Source of the DNA: CAYJVB01 sp964373575
GTDB lineage: Archaea; Aenigmatarchaeota; Aenigmatarchaeia; CG10238-14
Direction of reading: 5' to 3'
Length of the DNA: 42,903 bases
Assembly (NCBI GenBank): GCA_964373575.1
Contig: CAYJVB010000004.1
Location: forward strand, 1 to 42,903
Shown: positions 1-7,315 of the stretch, piece after piece
Layout of the letters: every line of letters begins with the position of its first letter
Position numbering within the stretch: the first letter of the stretch is position 1
The notes under the pieces: generated by a model
Seen by the model: only the letters and a program-made list of their open reading frames with translations
Database searches by the model: none
Told to the model about the DNA's origin: nothing
Position numbers and translations under genes: made by a program

Positions 1-51
1 AGGATGACTTTGTTTAAATAATCCCAACTATTTAATAAGTCGGAAAAGTGT

Positions 52-1059
52 TTAAAAATCGGATACAGTTGATTTGATAGATAAGTCTTTTAACTTTTCG
101 TAGAGAGAATCTTCAATTTCTAGCTCTCCCGATTTTTCAATTTCTCTCTTACTATCAATCCCTTTCCATCCTGGTATATGTATAATGTCTTGACCCTTGG
201 CTTTTCTCGATTGTTTAATATTTTTGATAAGTAAAGTTGAGCCCTCTTTAAACTTTTCTCTAGTTGTGAGCAACTCTGGATCAATGGCTACAAATAAACT
301 ACCCCAGCCTCCTGCCTTTGAACCGGGAAAGATTGCCTCAACTAATGGTCCAGTCAAAATTTCAACCACCATACTAAGTCCCGAGCTTTTATAACCTTTA
401 TCAAAAGGTAGGATAGCTCCTTGCATAGCTTTCTCAGGATCTGTAGTAGGGTTTCCTTCACTATCTATTGCTACCCCTTCAGGGAGTTGTTTACCTAACG
501 CTTTGGCCCTTACCAGACCATACCAAGTGATTGCTGATGTCGCAGTATCGAATATGATGGGCCAATCTTCCGTAGGAAACCCAAACGCCATAGGGTTTGT
601 TCCAAACAAAGGATCAATACCACCAAAAGGGGCAACACTCCCCGGAGATCCAGCCATCACCATTCCAATAAAATCATTTTTGGCTATCTCTCCTGCGTAG
701 TAACCAATTACACCAGTACTAGAGAAAGTATTTTTTGTGCCAACAATCGCAAAACCATTTTCTTTACATTTCTCAATAACTAGTTTGGTTGCTACCCTAC
801 TTACTAATATTCCAGGATTTCCACCACCATCAATTAGAGCCGATAATTTTGTATCTTTTATAACTTTGGGTTCAGATTGAGGTTTAATATTTTGGATGGG
901 CTCTGTAACCATAAGTTTCAGTATCCCTTGAGTGTTTTTACCGGTTATGTCTGCATATATAAGAACTTCGGCTATATCCTCAGCTTGGGAATCTGAATAA
1001 TATTTGGAAGATAAGATAGTTTTTATTAAATATTTTAACTCAGTTAATTTTACTTTCAT
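52..1059 (-). CDS. Ldh_2-family (malate/L-lactate/ureidoglycolate dehydrogenase-like) oxidoreductase, probably catalytically altered
   Basis: About 335 aa, the usual length of the NAD(P)H-dependent Ldh_2 (PF02615) oxidoreductases, which reduce 2-oxoacids or cyclic imines. Family-like stretches are seen: LIYADITGKNTQG, VAPFGGIDPLFGTNPMAFGF, FDTATSAI and ILPFDKGYKSSGLSMVVEIL. The start at 1059 is chosen because GAGGAG lies 11 nt upstream; an in-frame ATG at 1116 would add 19 residues outside the family and has no such site. Odd: positions that are normally catalytic or conserved have changed. The usual GH(D)SHG is GKNTQG, the NSxHFG region is NTFSSTG, and the usual LPFGGHKGYGL is LPFDKGYKSSGL. 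It may therefore bind cofactor without the canonical chemistry or act on another substrate. Family certain, substrate unknown. It lies downstream of cdc48 on the same strand across a gap of about 210 bp and probably has its own promoter. Confidence 0.85.
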   Translation of the reverse strand: MKVKLTELKYLIKTILSSKYYSDSQAEDIAEVLIYADITGKNTQGILKLMVTEPIQNIKPQSEPKVIKDTKLSALIDGGGNPGILVSRVATKLVIEKCKENGFAIVGTKNTFSSTGVIGYYAGEIAKNDFIGMVMAGSPGSVAPFGGIDPLFGTNPMAFGFPTEDWPIIFDTATSAITWYGLVRAKALGKQLPEGVAIDSEGNPTTDPEKAMQGAILPFDKGYKSSGLSMVVEILTGPLVEAIFPGSKAGGWGSLFVAIDPELLTTREKFKEGSTLLIKNIKQSRKAKGQDIIHIPGWKGIDSKREIEKSGELEIEDSLYEKLKDLSIKSTVSDF

Positions 1060-1270
1060 GTTCTTATTAGCTCCTCTAAATAAAATCCTGTGTTGTCCTG
1101 AATTAATGTACTCCATGTAATTTTATTTCTTATTCATAAATCATTAGAAACTTTTGTTTGTGTTAGTTTCGATTCCATGCCCAGTGCTATTTACTAGACT
1201 GTATAAGTAATGAAGTTGTCTAAAATTTGTGAATCAAAAATGGCTTATTAAAGAAACCTTTGAACACATT

Positions 1271-3565
1271 TCATCCAACATAGCTCAGCGTCCTATCTCC
1301 TTTGTTTGAATTCTCTTCTATCATCTTTTTCTTCATTCTCTCATCAAACTTCGCATAGAAATTCATAACGCTATCATCCAAAGTAGGTTTTACAATCTCC
1401 ATCGCCTTTTCAAAGTGCTTCATCTTAACCTCATCGGCCTTCCTGTTTTCCCTCAAAGCATGCATAGCCGCTTCCCTTGCCAAAGCCTCTAAATCAGCCC
1501 CAGAATATCCTTCACTAACCTTTGCCAGTTTCTTCAAATCCACAGCTTTAATCGGCATATTTTTGGTCTTCAGTTCCAAAATCCTCAGTCTTGTTTTCTC
1601 ATCCGGTGCAGGCACCAAAATCTGTCTGTCAAACCTCCCTGGCCTTAACACTGCAGGATCAATCATATCCGGTCTATTTGTTGCAGCAATAATAACAACA
1701 TCTTTCAACTCCTCCAATCCAGACATCTCTGTCAGAAGCTGAGAAACAATTCTTTCAGAAGCATTCTCACCGATGTTTGTCCCTCTTTTTGGAGCTAACG
1801 CATCAAATTCGTCAAAGAAAATTATTGATGGCGCAACCTGTTTAGCCTTTCTAAATAACTCTCTTACCCTTTTTTCAGATTCGCCTACCCATTTTGAATA
1901 CAACTCAGGGCCTTTAACACTAATGAAATTGGCATTTGATTCAGAAGCAACTGCCCTGGCAAGCATTGTTTTACCACATCCAGGCGGTCCGTAAAGCAAA
2001 ATCCCATGTGGCGGTGTTATCCCCATCCTCTCAAAATTCTCAGGTGTCGTCAACGGCCACTCTACAGCCTCTATCAACTCCTGCTTTACATCCTCCAATC
2101 CCCCAACCACACTCCATTTAACATTTGGCACTTCTATCGATACTTCCCTCATTGCAGAAGGCTCAACATCTCTCAATGCATCCGTGAAATCTTTCTTTCT
2201 AACATTTAATTTTTCTAAAAGCTCTTTCGGCAGTTCATCTTGTTCCTTCCACTTTATCTTTGGCAACAATCTTCTCAAAGCATGCATAGCTGCTTCTTTA
2301 GCCAAAGCCTCCAAATCAGCCCCAACATAACCATAAGTGATTTCAGCTAGTTCATCCAGATTAACATCTTTATCTACCGGCATATTTCTTGTGTGGATCT
2401 GCAAAATTTCTTTTCTGCCTTTTTTATCAGGAACCCCAATTTCAATCTCCCTGTCAAACCTCCCACCTCTCCTCAATGCTGGATCTAAGGCATCAGGTCT
2501 GTTAGTAGCTGCTAGAACAATAACTTTCCCCCTTTTCTTTAATCCATCAAGTAAGGTCAAAAGTTGACTCACCGCCCTCTTCTCCACCTCACCAGTAACT
2601 TCTTCTCTCTTTGGCGCAATAGAATCAATTTCATCAATGAATATAATTGACGGCGCATTCTTTTCCGCCTCTTCGAACACCTTTCTTAAATTTTGTTCAG
2701 TTCCACCATACCATCTTGAGAAAACCTCAGGCCCGCTAATAGAGTAAAAATTCGCACCTGCTTCATTAGCAACCGCTCGAACCAACAATGTCTTACCGCT
2801 TCCTGGCGGTCCATGGAGCAGCACACCCTTTGGCGGTTCGATACCAAGTCTGGAAAACAATTCCGGATGTCTCAACGGCAGTTCAATCATCTCTCTTATT
2901 TTTTCAATTGCATTATGAATACCACCAACATCCTCGTAAGTGACTGTTGGAATCTTTCTCTTCTCCAATTCAAATCCTTTCGGAAGCTGCGGCAATATTT
3001 CAAGTTCAGTAATCTCCCCTATTCTAACAATCCCTTTGGGGTTTGTACTCGTGACAATAAATCTTGTCTCTCCTGTCGGTGAAAAGAAAAATTCTTCAAA
3101 ATCAAAACCAAAGAATTCTTGGAAAATTGTTGGCGTGCTATCGGTCCTTCTTACAACAGGTGAAGGCACAATTATATCACCTTGAGAAACAGGTCTATAA
3201 TATATATTCTGTTTAATCAAACTGGGATGAATCTGGACGAAAACATTTTTCTGTGCCGGCGCTAAAGTAACACTCTTTGCCTCCTTTACATCAGCTTTTC
3301 TGATCTTGACGACATCTCCGACACCAGCACCAGCATTTCTTCTAACCAAACCATCCATTCTAATAACATTTATACCAGCATCAGAAGGGTAAGATCTAAT
3401 AGCAATAGCGCCAACCTTTCTCGAACCTTCAAGTTCTACAAAGTCGCCTTCCTTTATTCCGACCTTCTGCATAGTGTTCGAATCTAATCTAACAATACCT
3501 CTTCCAAATTCCTCTCTCGCTGTTAATTCTCCAACCCTCAATTCAATATCTGTTGTTTCACTCAT
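1271..3565 (-). CDS. cdc48: Cdc48/VAT-type AAA+ ATPase (p97 homologue)
   Basis: 764 aa, standard length for archaeal VAT/Cdc48, a cytosolic hexameric unfoldase that extracts proteins and feeds them to degradation. Domains: N-terminal double-psi barrel (about 5-90), CDC48 domain 2 (about 105-185), AAA domain D1 with Walker A GPPGSGKT (252-259) and Walker B IIFIDEID (307-314), and D2 with Walker A GPPGCGKT (526-533) and Walker B IIFFDEFD (581-588). Sensor segments (AATNRPD) and Arg-finger regions (GRFDR) are present in both. D1 has a slightly unusual pore/second-region-of-homology entry (FSRWYGGTEQNLRKVF rather than a GESE-type sequence). The C-terminus ends SYVG, so it has no strict HbYX proteasome-docking tail. 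Its ATG overlaps the stop of the upstream small gene by 8 nt, so the two are translated from one message. Confidence 0.98.
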   Translation of the reverse strand: MSETTDIELRVGELTAREEFGRGIVRLDSNTMQKVGIKEGDFVELEGSRKVGAIAIRSYPSDAGINVIRMDGLVRRNAGAGVGDVVKIRKADVKEAKSVTLAPAQKNVFVQIHPSLIKQNIYYRPVSQGDIIVPSPVVRRTDSTPTIFQEFFGFDFEEFFFSPTGETRFIVTSTNPKGIVRIGEITELEILPQLPKGFELEKRKIPTVTYEDVGGIHNAIEKIREMIELPLRHPELFSRLGIEPPKGVLLHGPPGSGKTLLVRAVANEAGANFYSISGPEVFSRWYGGTEQNLRKVFEEAEKNAPSIIFIDEIDSIAPKREEVTGEVEKRAVSQLLTLLDGLKKRGKVIVLAATNRPDALDPALRRGGRFDREIEIGVPDKKGRKEILQIHTRNMPVDKDVNLDELAEITYGYVGADLEALAKEAAMHALRRLLPKIKWKEQDELPKELLEKLNVRKKDFTDALRDVEPSAMREVSIEVPNVKWSVVGGLEDVKQELIEAVEWPLTTPENFERMGITPPHGILLYGPPGCGKTMLARAVASESNANFISVKGPELYSKWVGESEKRVRELFRKAKQVAPSIIFFDEFDALAPKRGTNIGENASERIVSQLLTEMSGLEELKDVVIIAATNRPDMIDPAVLRPGRFDRQILVPAPDEKTRLRILELKTKNMPIKAVDLKKLAKVSEGYSGADLEALAREAAMHALRENRKADEVKMKHFEKAMEIVKPTLDDSVMNFYAKFDERMKKKMIEENSNKGDRTLSYVG

Positions 3566-3887
3566 CCAACCATTCCCTCAACAATCTTTGTTGTTCCTTC
3601 CTTAAAATAACATCGAATTCATTCCAATTAATTTTATCATCCCATTCCTCAAAAAATTGTCTCATCCTATCTAAATTTTTTCTCATGATGATAAACATTG
3701 ACTTGTCAACCCTCAAATGGGGCATTTCATCAAGCAAGCCCTCCCTTCTGTATTCATATCTTTTATCTTCAGTTGTAACTATCTGCTTCCATCCATAAAG
3801 TTCCCTGAAAAACTTGTTCCTCTCAGAATTGCTACCAAAATTTCTTGTTCTGATAGTGAATTTTATCAATATAGCTGTTCTTGGCAT
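3558..3887 (-). CDS. Conserved-looking small hypothetical protein co-transcribed with cdc48
   Basis: About 109 aa, not recognised. It is charged and soluble, begins MPRTAILIKFTIRTRNFG, and its C-terminal half looks helical and rich in Arg, Glu and Trp (MRKNLDRMRQFFEEWDD). No signal peptide or membrane segment is seen. The start at 3887 is preferred to an in-frame ATG at 3914 because a TATA box (TTTAAATA, 3920-3927) lies only 6 nt before the latter; transcription should begin near 3895-3900, leaving a leader of about 10 nt before 3887. The stop overlaps the cdc48 start, so a role in the Cdc48 pathway (adaptor or substrate factor) is a reasonable but unproven inference. Confidence 0.8.
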   Translation of the reverse strand: MPRTAILIKFTIRTRNFGSNSERNKFFRELYGWKQIVTTEDKRYEYRREGLLDEMPHLRVDKSMFIIMRKNLDRMRQFFEEWDDKINWNEFDVILRKEQQRLLREWLDE

Positions 3888-3919
3888 ACTATCTTTATTG
3901 TTTAAATACAGCATAAAAA

Positions 3920-3927
3920 TATTTAAA
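3920..3927 (-). promoter_or_regulatory. TATA box of the small gene-cdc48 operon
   Basis: TTTAAATA on the minus strand, preceded by AAC. The predicted transcription start about 25 nt downstream falls just before the ATG at 3887, so the two-gene operon would have a very short leader. Confidence 0.6.
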
Positions 3928-4005
3928 GTTAACTTTTACATGTTCTGTCGCATTTACGAATGATAGATAAAATTGTCGCATTCGACTGATGAAAATAAAA
4001 TTTAT

Positions 4006-4362
4006 TCAAAATTCTTGATGAACCATTTCTGTTGTTTTAAAGAAATTCCCAACAAAATTCAATGCGTTTTTGATTTTAAATTTTTTACAAGTATAGACAA
4101 CAACTGAAACAAACTTTACGTTTTCCCATACATAAACAGCTATGCCAGAATCTACTAAGGCGACAAAACCATCATACCCTTGATTTATTTCTTTGCCCTC
4201 TCCTCCTGGAGAATAAACTACAGGGTCAATATAGATTCCCATTCCAAGATGTTTTGCTAAACCTCTTAAGAAATTCTCTACCATTTTTTTCGTAATCTTT
4301 GCCCTATATTTAGCTTCAATTAGTAATCTCTGCCTTACAACATTTGGTGCTAAGTCTTTCAT
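4006..4362 (-). CDS. S-adenosylmethionine decarboxylase (SpeD)-like protein, altered catalytic residue
   Basis: 118 aa, the size of the small prokaryotic AdoMet decarboxylase proenzymes (PF02675), which cleave themselves before a Ser to make a pyruvoyl cofactor. The core GFVALVDSGIAVYVWENVKF followed by VSVVVYTCKKF aligns with the SpeD core (GVALLAESHISIHTWPE then VDVFTCG). Relative to SpeD numbering, the self-cleavage Ser63 is Ser72 here and Cys83 is Cys92, with identical spacing of 20. Glu62 has become Asp71 and the processing residue His68 has become Tyr77. The fold and pyruvoyl Ser are therefore kept, but AdoMet decarboxylation is not assured; SpeD relatives that decarboxylate arginine or ornithine are known. 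It starts 3 bp after a DUF2000 gene, so the two form an operon and probably work together. No signal peptide; cytosolic. Confidence 0.75.
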   Translation of the reverse strand: MKDLAPNVVRQRLLIEAKYRAKITKKMVENFLRGLAKHLGMGIYIDPVVYSPGGEGKEINQGYDGFVALVDSGIAVYVWENVKFVSVVVYTCKKFKIKNALNFVGNFFKTTEMVHQEF

Positions 4363-4365
4363 AAT

Positions 4366-4788
4366 CTACCTCCATAATGAGAATTTCTTTGTTAATGAAT
4401 CAATTTTCTCTCTGTCCCCAAATAAACAAATGCCATAATATTCTAATTGTTCTTCTGGTGTATTTTTAGTTCTTTCTTTTTGTTCTACGTAAGTTCCAAC
4501 TGTCATAGTATTGACAAAATCGACAAAGTGAATACCTTCTTTAATTAGTTCATTACGGAGATTTCTTATCTGATTAGAATTATCCGCCTGTAAGATGATA
4601 AATGGGTTATCGGAAATGCTTTTGTGTTCTCCACCATTTTTATCAAAATAACTATCAAATCTCATTTCTGGTATATTAGAATAGCTCCCAGTAATACCAG
4701 CCGCCATATGACCTAAAGCATTCATTAAAATACCCACAGGTATTTTTTTGTTTAATACAACAACAAATTTTTTTGTTAAATCAGCCAT
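4366..4788 (-). CDS. DUF2000 (Pth2-like fold) family protein
   Basis: 140 aa. The N-terminus KKFVVVLNKKIPVGILMNALGHMAAGI matches the DUF2000 pattern (VVVLNxxLPxGxxxNAxAHxAAG), a family with a peptidyl-tRNA-hydrolase-2-like fold and no established reaction. The rest is soluble alpha/beta: NPFIILQADN, then a helix, then FVDFVNTMTVGTY and YYGICLFGDREKIDSLTKKFSLW. It is first in a two-gene unit with the SpeD-like gene 3 bp downstream. A TATA-like element at 4811-4818 predicts a transcript starting within a few nt of the ATG (leaderless). The name reflects family similarity only. Confidence 0.8.
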   Translation of the reverse strand: MADLTKKFVVVLNKKIPVGILMNALGHMAAGITGSYSNIPEMRFDSYFDKNGGEHKSISDNPFIILQADNSNQIRNLRNELIKEGIHFVDFVNTMTVGTYVEQKERTKNTPEEQLEYYGICLFGDREKIDSLTKKFSLWR

Positions 4789-4810
4789 AGAGTAATTTTT
4801 CGTAGGAATC

Positions 4811-4818
4811 TTTAAATC
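4811..4818 (-). promoter_or_regulatory. TATA-like element of the DUF2000-SpeD-like operon
   Basis: GATTTAAA on the minus strand, with A-rich sequence upstream, centred about 26 nt before the ATG at 4788. This spacing is typical of archaeal leaderless transcripts. Confidence 0.5.
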
Positions 4819-4842
4819 TGTTTTTTTCCCCTTAGAATGAGT

Positions 4843-6210
4843 TCATCTCTCATAAACTCTAGCCTTTTCAGTAAAATCATTAACCTGAGAAGCAGTTTTA
4901 CCAGCAAAAACTTCCATCTTTATTGTTCTATTATCAATCATCTGAACTAAAAATGTACCGACAACATCTGCATCAATACTTCTTGTGTATAAAGGCTTAC
5001 CTTCTGTCACAAAACCAAATTCTTTCCCCACATCCTCAATTCTAACCAATTCATATTTAACAACCCCAGAATCAACTCTTACAGAAGCTGGATCAGGAGA
5101 ATTTTCTTTCACTCCATAAGGACCCGGTGTTGCGATACCTGTGTCATATCCTATAGAGATTCTTAATTGATTTGGATCCACAAAGTCATAGACAAAAGCT
5201 GAATGCCCATTCCAATAAGGACACAAATAATCACCGCAATAACCCGCAGATTTCAATTCATCTCCGCCATAATCTGTTCCTTCCAAAAACCAATTTCCAA
5301 CCAACCTCCCATCTATATCAAAATCTATTTTCCCACCTAACGGTTCCCTCTTTCTAGGATTTTTCTCCAACAACTGACTTTTCAAAGGTTCTTCAAAATA
5401 ATCAAACGGTGCAACAGCATGTGTTTTCCAAGGTTCATCTTTATAATGCTCAGAAACAACAAAACCTGTGAGGTTAACATTTATGTCCACAGTCAACATC
5501 CCCAATAATCCAAATTCCTCCACTTCGCCTATCACTTGTCCAGCTTTAACAGGAACTCTTAAACCTATATTTTCTGTGTTATTCGGCCTTGGCTTATTAT
5601 AGAATTCCTTTAACTTGGCATCCGAATTAACTAATTCATCAGTAAGCTTAGTCACATGGACATAACCACCAAACAAATTGCAAGAATATTCAAAATACAC
5701 ATGATAATTTTCTACTGGTTTAGACGATCCAAATTGTGATGAGAAAGGTTGTCTTTCAAGCCTGACAATATAACCATCAGTCATCGCATATAACTCATAT
5801 GGCCCACCATTTCGCGGATATTGAATTCCTATATGATCCCCAGGAATAATATGTCCTGAACGGAAATCAGTCAACTCACCTTGCGGTTCAATAATTTTTA
5901 TAATATCTATATCTAAAGGAGATGAACTGAATTTGACATTATCTTTATTTTCGCATCCACTCAAATCGGTGAATATTGGAGACCATTTAGCTTGTCGAAA
6001 ATTTTCATTTTCATGAACAGTAGTTTTGTCAACTTCAGGAGACTTTTCTCTATTTTCTGAATTTATTTCTGTCTGATTAATGGATTCTTGTGGAAGAGGT
6101 TGAAAGAAATCATTTTTAATACAGCAATTAGTTAAAGCAATTCCAACTATAGCGATAGCAATTATGCCAACTATTATTACAGATGCAGCTACGCCTTTCT
6201 TCATAAACAT
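4843..6210 (-). CDS. Membrane-anchored exoprotein with a degenerate M23/LytM-like domain
   Basis: About 455 aa. The N-terminus MKKGVAASVIIVGIIAIAIVG begins a single membrane helix; the rest is predicted outside the cell. I chose ATG 6210 (next ATG 6204) because GAGGGG sits just upstream; an ATG at 6306 would put about 32 charged residues before the helix. Numbering from ATG 6204, residues 105-245 resemble an M23 fold: GDHIGIQYP (H124), a strand ending in GGYVHVTKL (H183), then VPVKAGQVIGEVEEFG, the lipoyl-like hairpin of M23 domains. The H-x3-D zinc motif has Gln instead of Asp and the final HxH is TVDINVN, so peptidase activity is unlikely. The C-terminal part (KIDFDIDGRLVGNWF onward) is a second beta-rich domain I do not recognise. 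It is transcribed divergently from minD. A carbohydrate-binding or structural role is a guess. Confidence 0.75.
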   Translation of the reverse strand: MFMKKGVAASVIIVGIIAIAIVGIALTNCCIKNDFFQPLPQESINQTEINSENREKSPEVDKTTVHENENFRQAKWSPIFTDLSGCENKDNVKFSSSPLDIDIIKIIEPQGELTDFRSGHIIPGDHIGIQYPRNGGPYELYAMTDGYIVRLERQPFSSQFGSSKPVENYHVYFEYSCNLFGGYVHVTKLTDELVNSDAKLKEFYNKPRPNNTENIGLRVPVKAGQVIGEVEEFGLLGMLTVDINVNLTGFVVSEHYKDEPWKTHAVAPFDYFEEPLKSQLLEKNPRKREPLGGKIDFDIDGRLVGNWFLEGTDYGGDELKSAGYCGDYLCPYWNGHSAFVYDFVDPNQLRISIGYDTGIATPGPYGVKENSPDPASVRVDSGVVKYELVRIEDVGKEFGFVTEGKPLYTRSIDADVVGTFLVQMIDNRTIKMEVFAGKTASQVNDFTEKARVYER

Positions 6211-6350
6211 ATTTACCCCTCTTTGTTTAACAGCTTTTTTTAAGTAAACACGATTCTTTTCTTGTCCATCGAAAATATCGACTAGTGAAAAATCCACTTG
6301 AATCATGAAAAAATAATTTTACAATAACCTTTTTTAACTTCCAAAGAAAA

Positions 6351-6358
6351 TATATTTA
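6351..6358 (+). promoter_or_regulatory. TATA box of minD
   Basis: TATATTTA about 31 nt before the minD ATG, in the 175-bp gap between divergent genes. A GGAG at 6377-6380 lies 5 nt before the ATG, so the leader would be only a few nucleotides to about 10 nt. Confidence 0.5.
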
Positions 6359-6385
6359 CTCATTAAAAATTTATTCGGAGATTTC

Positions 6386-7165
6386 ATGGTAAAAATAATT
6401 GGAATTGTTTCAGGTAAAGGCGGCGTAGGAAAAACAACAGCAGCAATTAATCTTGCCGCAACACTAAATTCTAATTTCAACAAAAATGTTGTAGTTGTTG
6501 ACTGCAATGTTACAACACCGCACGTTGGTCTTAGCCTAGGTTTAGTTCATGACTCATTAAGCACACTTAATGAGGTTTTACTGGGAAAAAGAAAAATAGA
6601 AGAAGCGATGCATACATTTTCTCCTGGCTTTAGCATAGTTCCCGCATCACTTTCAGTTCATGATCTAAAAGGTATTGAAATTGGTAAACTTGGTGAAAGC
6701 TTGAAGGAAAAATTTGATGATTACGATTATGTGTTTTTAGACAGTGCAGCAGGCCTCGGACGAGAAGGTGTTAGCACAATGCTGGCTAGTGATGAACTAA
6801 TTTTAGTTGCAACCCCTTATCTGATATCGATGTCCGACATTATACGAGCAAAACAGATAGCAAATGAAATGAAGAAGGATACGTTGGGGATAATCGTGAA
6901 CATGAAGCACGAAAAACACAACGAACTAACTGAAAAACAGATAGAAAGCTTCACTCAGCTTCCAGTTTTAGGTGTGATTCAATATGACAAAGAAATTTTA
7001 GCTAGTCTTATTGCAAAACAACCAATAGTTTTCCGCGATGGAAGGTCAAAAACCTCAAAAGAGTTCGTTAAAATTGCTAGAACTATAAGCGGAGAAGAGT
7101 ATATTGAAGAAGACGGATGGCTTTCAAGATTGACAAATCTCTTTTCAAAGGCTTTCAAATGGTAA
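6386..7165 (+). CDS. minD: MinD/ParA-family P-loop ATPase
   Basis: 259 aa, normal for archaeal MinD. It has the deviant Walker A GKGGVGKT (10-17) with the signature Lys11, a Walker A-prime region VVVVDCNVTTPHVG (Cys-Asn follow the Asp where MinD usually has xD), and a switch-II segment FLDSAAG (117-123). The C-terminal tail DGWLSRLTNLFSKAFKW can form an amphipathic helix like the membrane-targeting tail of MinD. It is therefore probably a membrane-cycling positioning ATPase, for division or for placement of surface structures. The partner is unknown and no minC or minE is present. It heads a plus-strand block of exported proteins, which may hint at a role in positioning surface machinery, but the 150-bp gap argues against one operon. 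Confidence 0.92.
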   Translation: MVKIIGIVSGKGGVGKTTAAINLAATLNSNFNKNVVVVDCNVTTPHVGLSLGLVHDSLSTLNEVLLGKRKIEEAMHTFSPGFSIVPASLSVHDLKGIEIGKLGESLKEKFDDYDYVFLDSAAGLGREGVSTMLASDELILVATPYLISMSDIIRAKQIANEMKKDTLGIIVNMKHEKHNELTEKQIESFTQLPVLGVIQYDKEILASLIAKQPIVFRDGRSKTSKEFVKIARTISGEEYIEEDGWLSRLTNLFSKAFKW

Positions 7166-7298
7166 AATCATCGCATCCTGACAGTTTTCTATCAAATATA
7201 AAATATTTAAAAACAGAAATGCAGAAAATTATAATGATTAACATGTTTGTTCTCCTAATTAGTCCTTTCATTATTTTTTTAAATGATTTTTTATCCAA

Positions 7299-7309
7299 TT
7301 CTCGGGGTT
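7299..7309 (+). promoter_or_regulatory. TTCTCGGGGTT element before the giant exoprotein gene
   Basis: An 11-nt G-rich element 6 nt before ATG 7316. The identical 11-mer occurs at 15072-15082, before the other giant exoprotein gene. GGGGT can pair with the 16S anti-SD through a wobble, so it may be an atypical ribosome-binding site, or a shared control element. Confidence 0.4.
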
Positions 7310-7315
7310 TATCCA

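Noticed and set aside
1160..1200. T-arm-like stretch (GTTTCGATTCC) suggesting a tRNA
   Set aside because: The arms flanking the loop do not pair and no acceptor, D or anticodon stem can be drawn around it.
1271..1290. HbYX proteasome-docking tail on Cdc48
   Set aside because: The protein ends SYVG, so Tyr is third from the end, not second.
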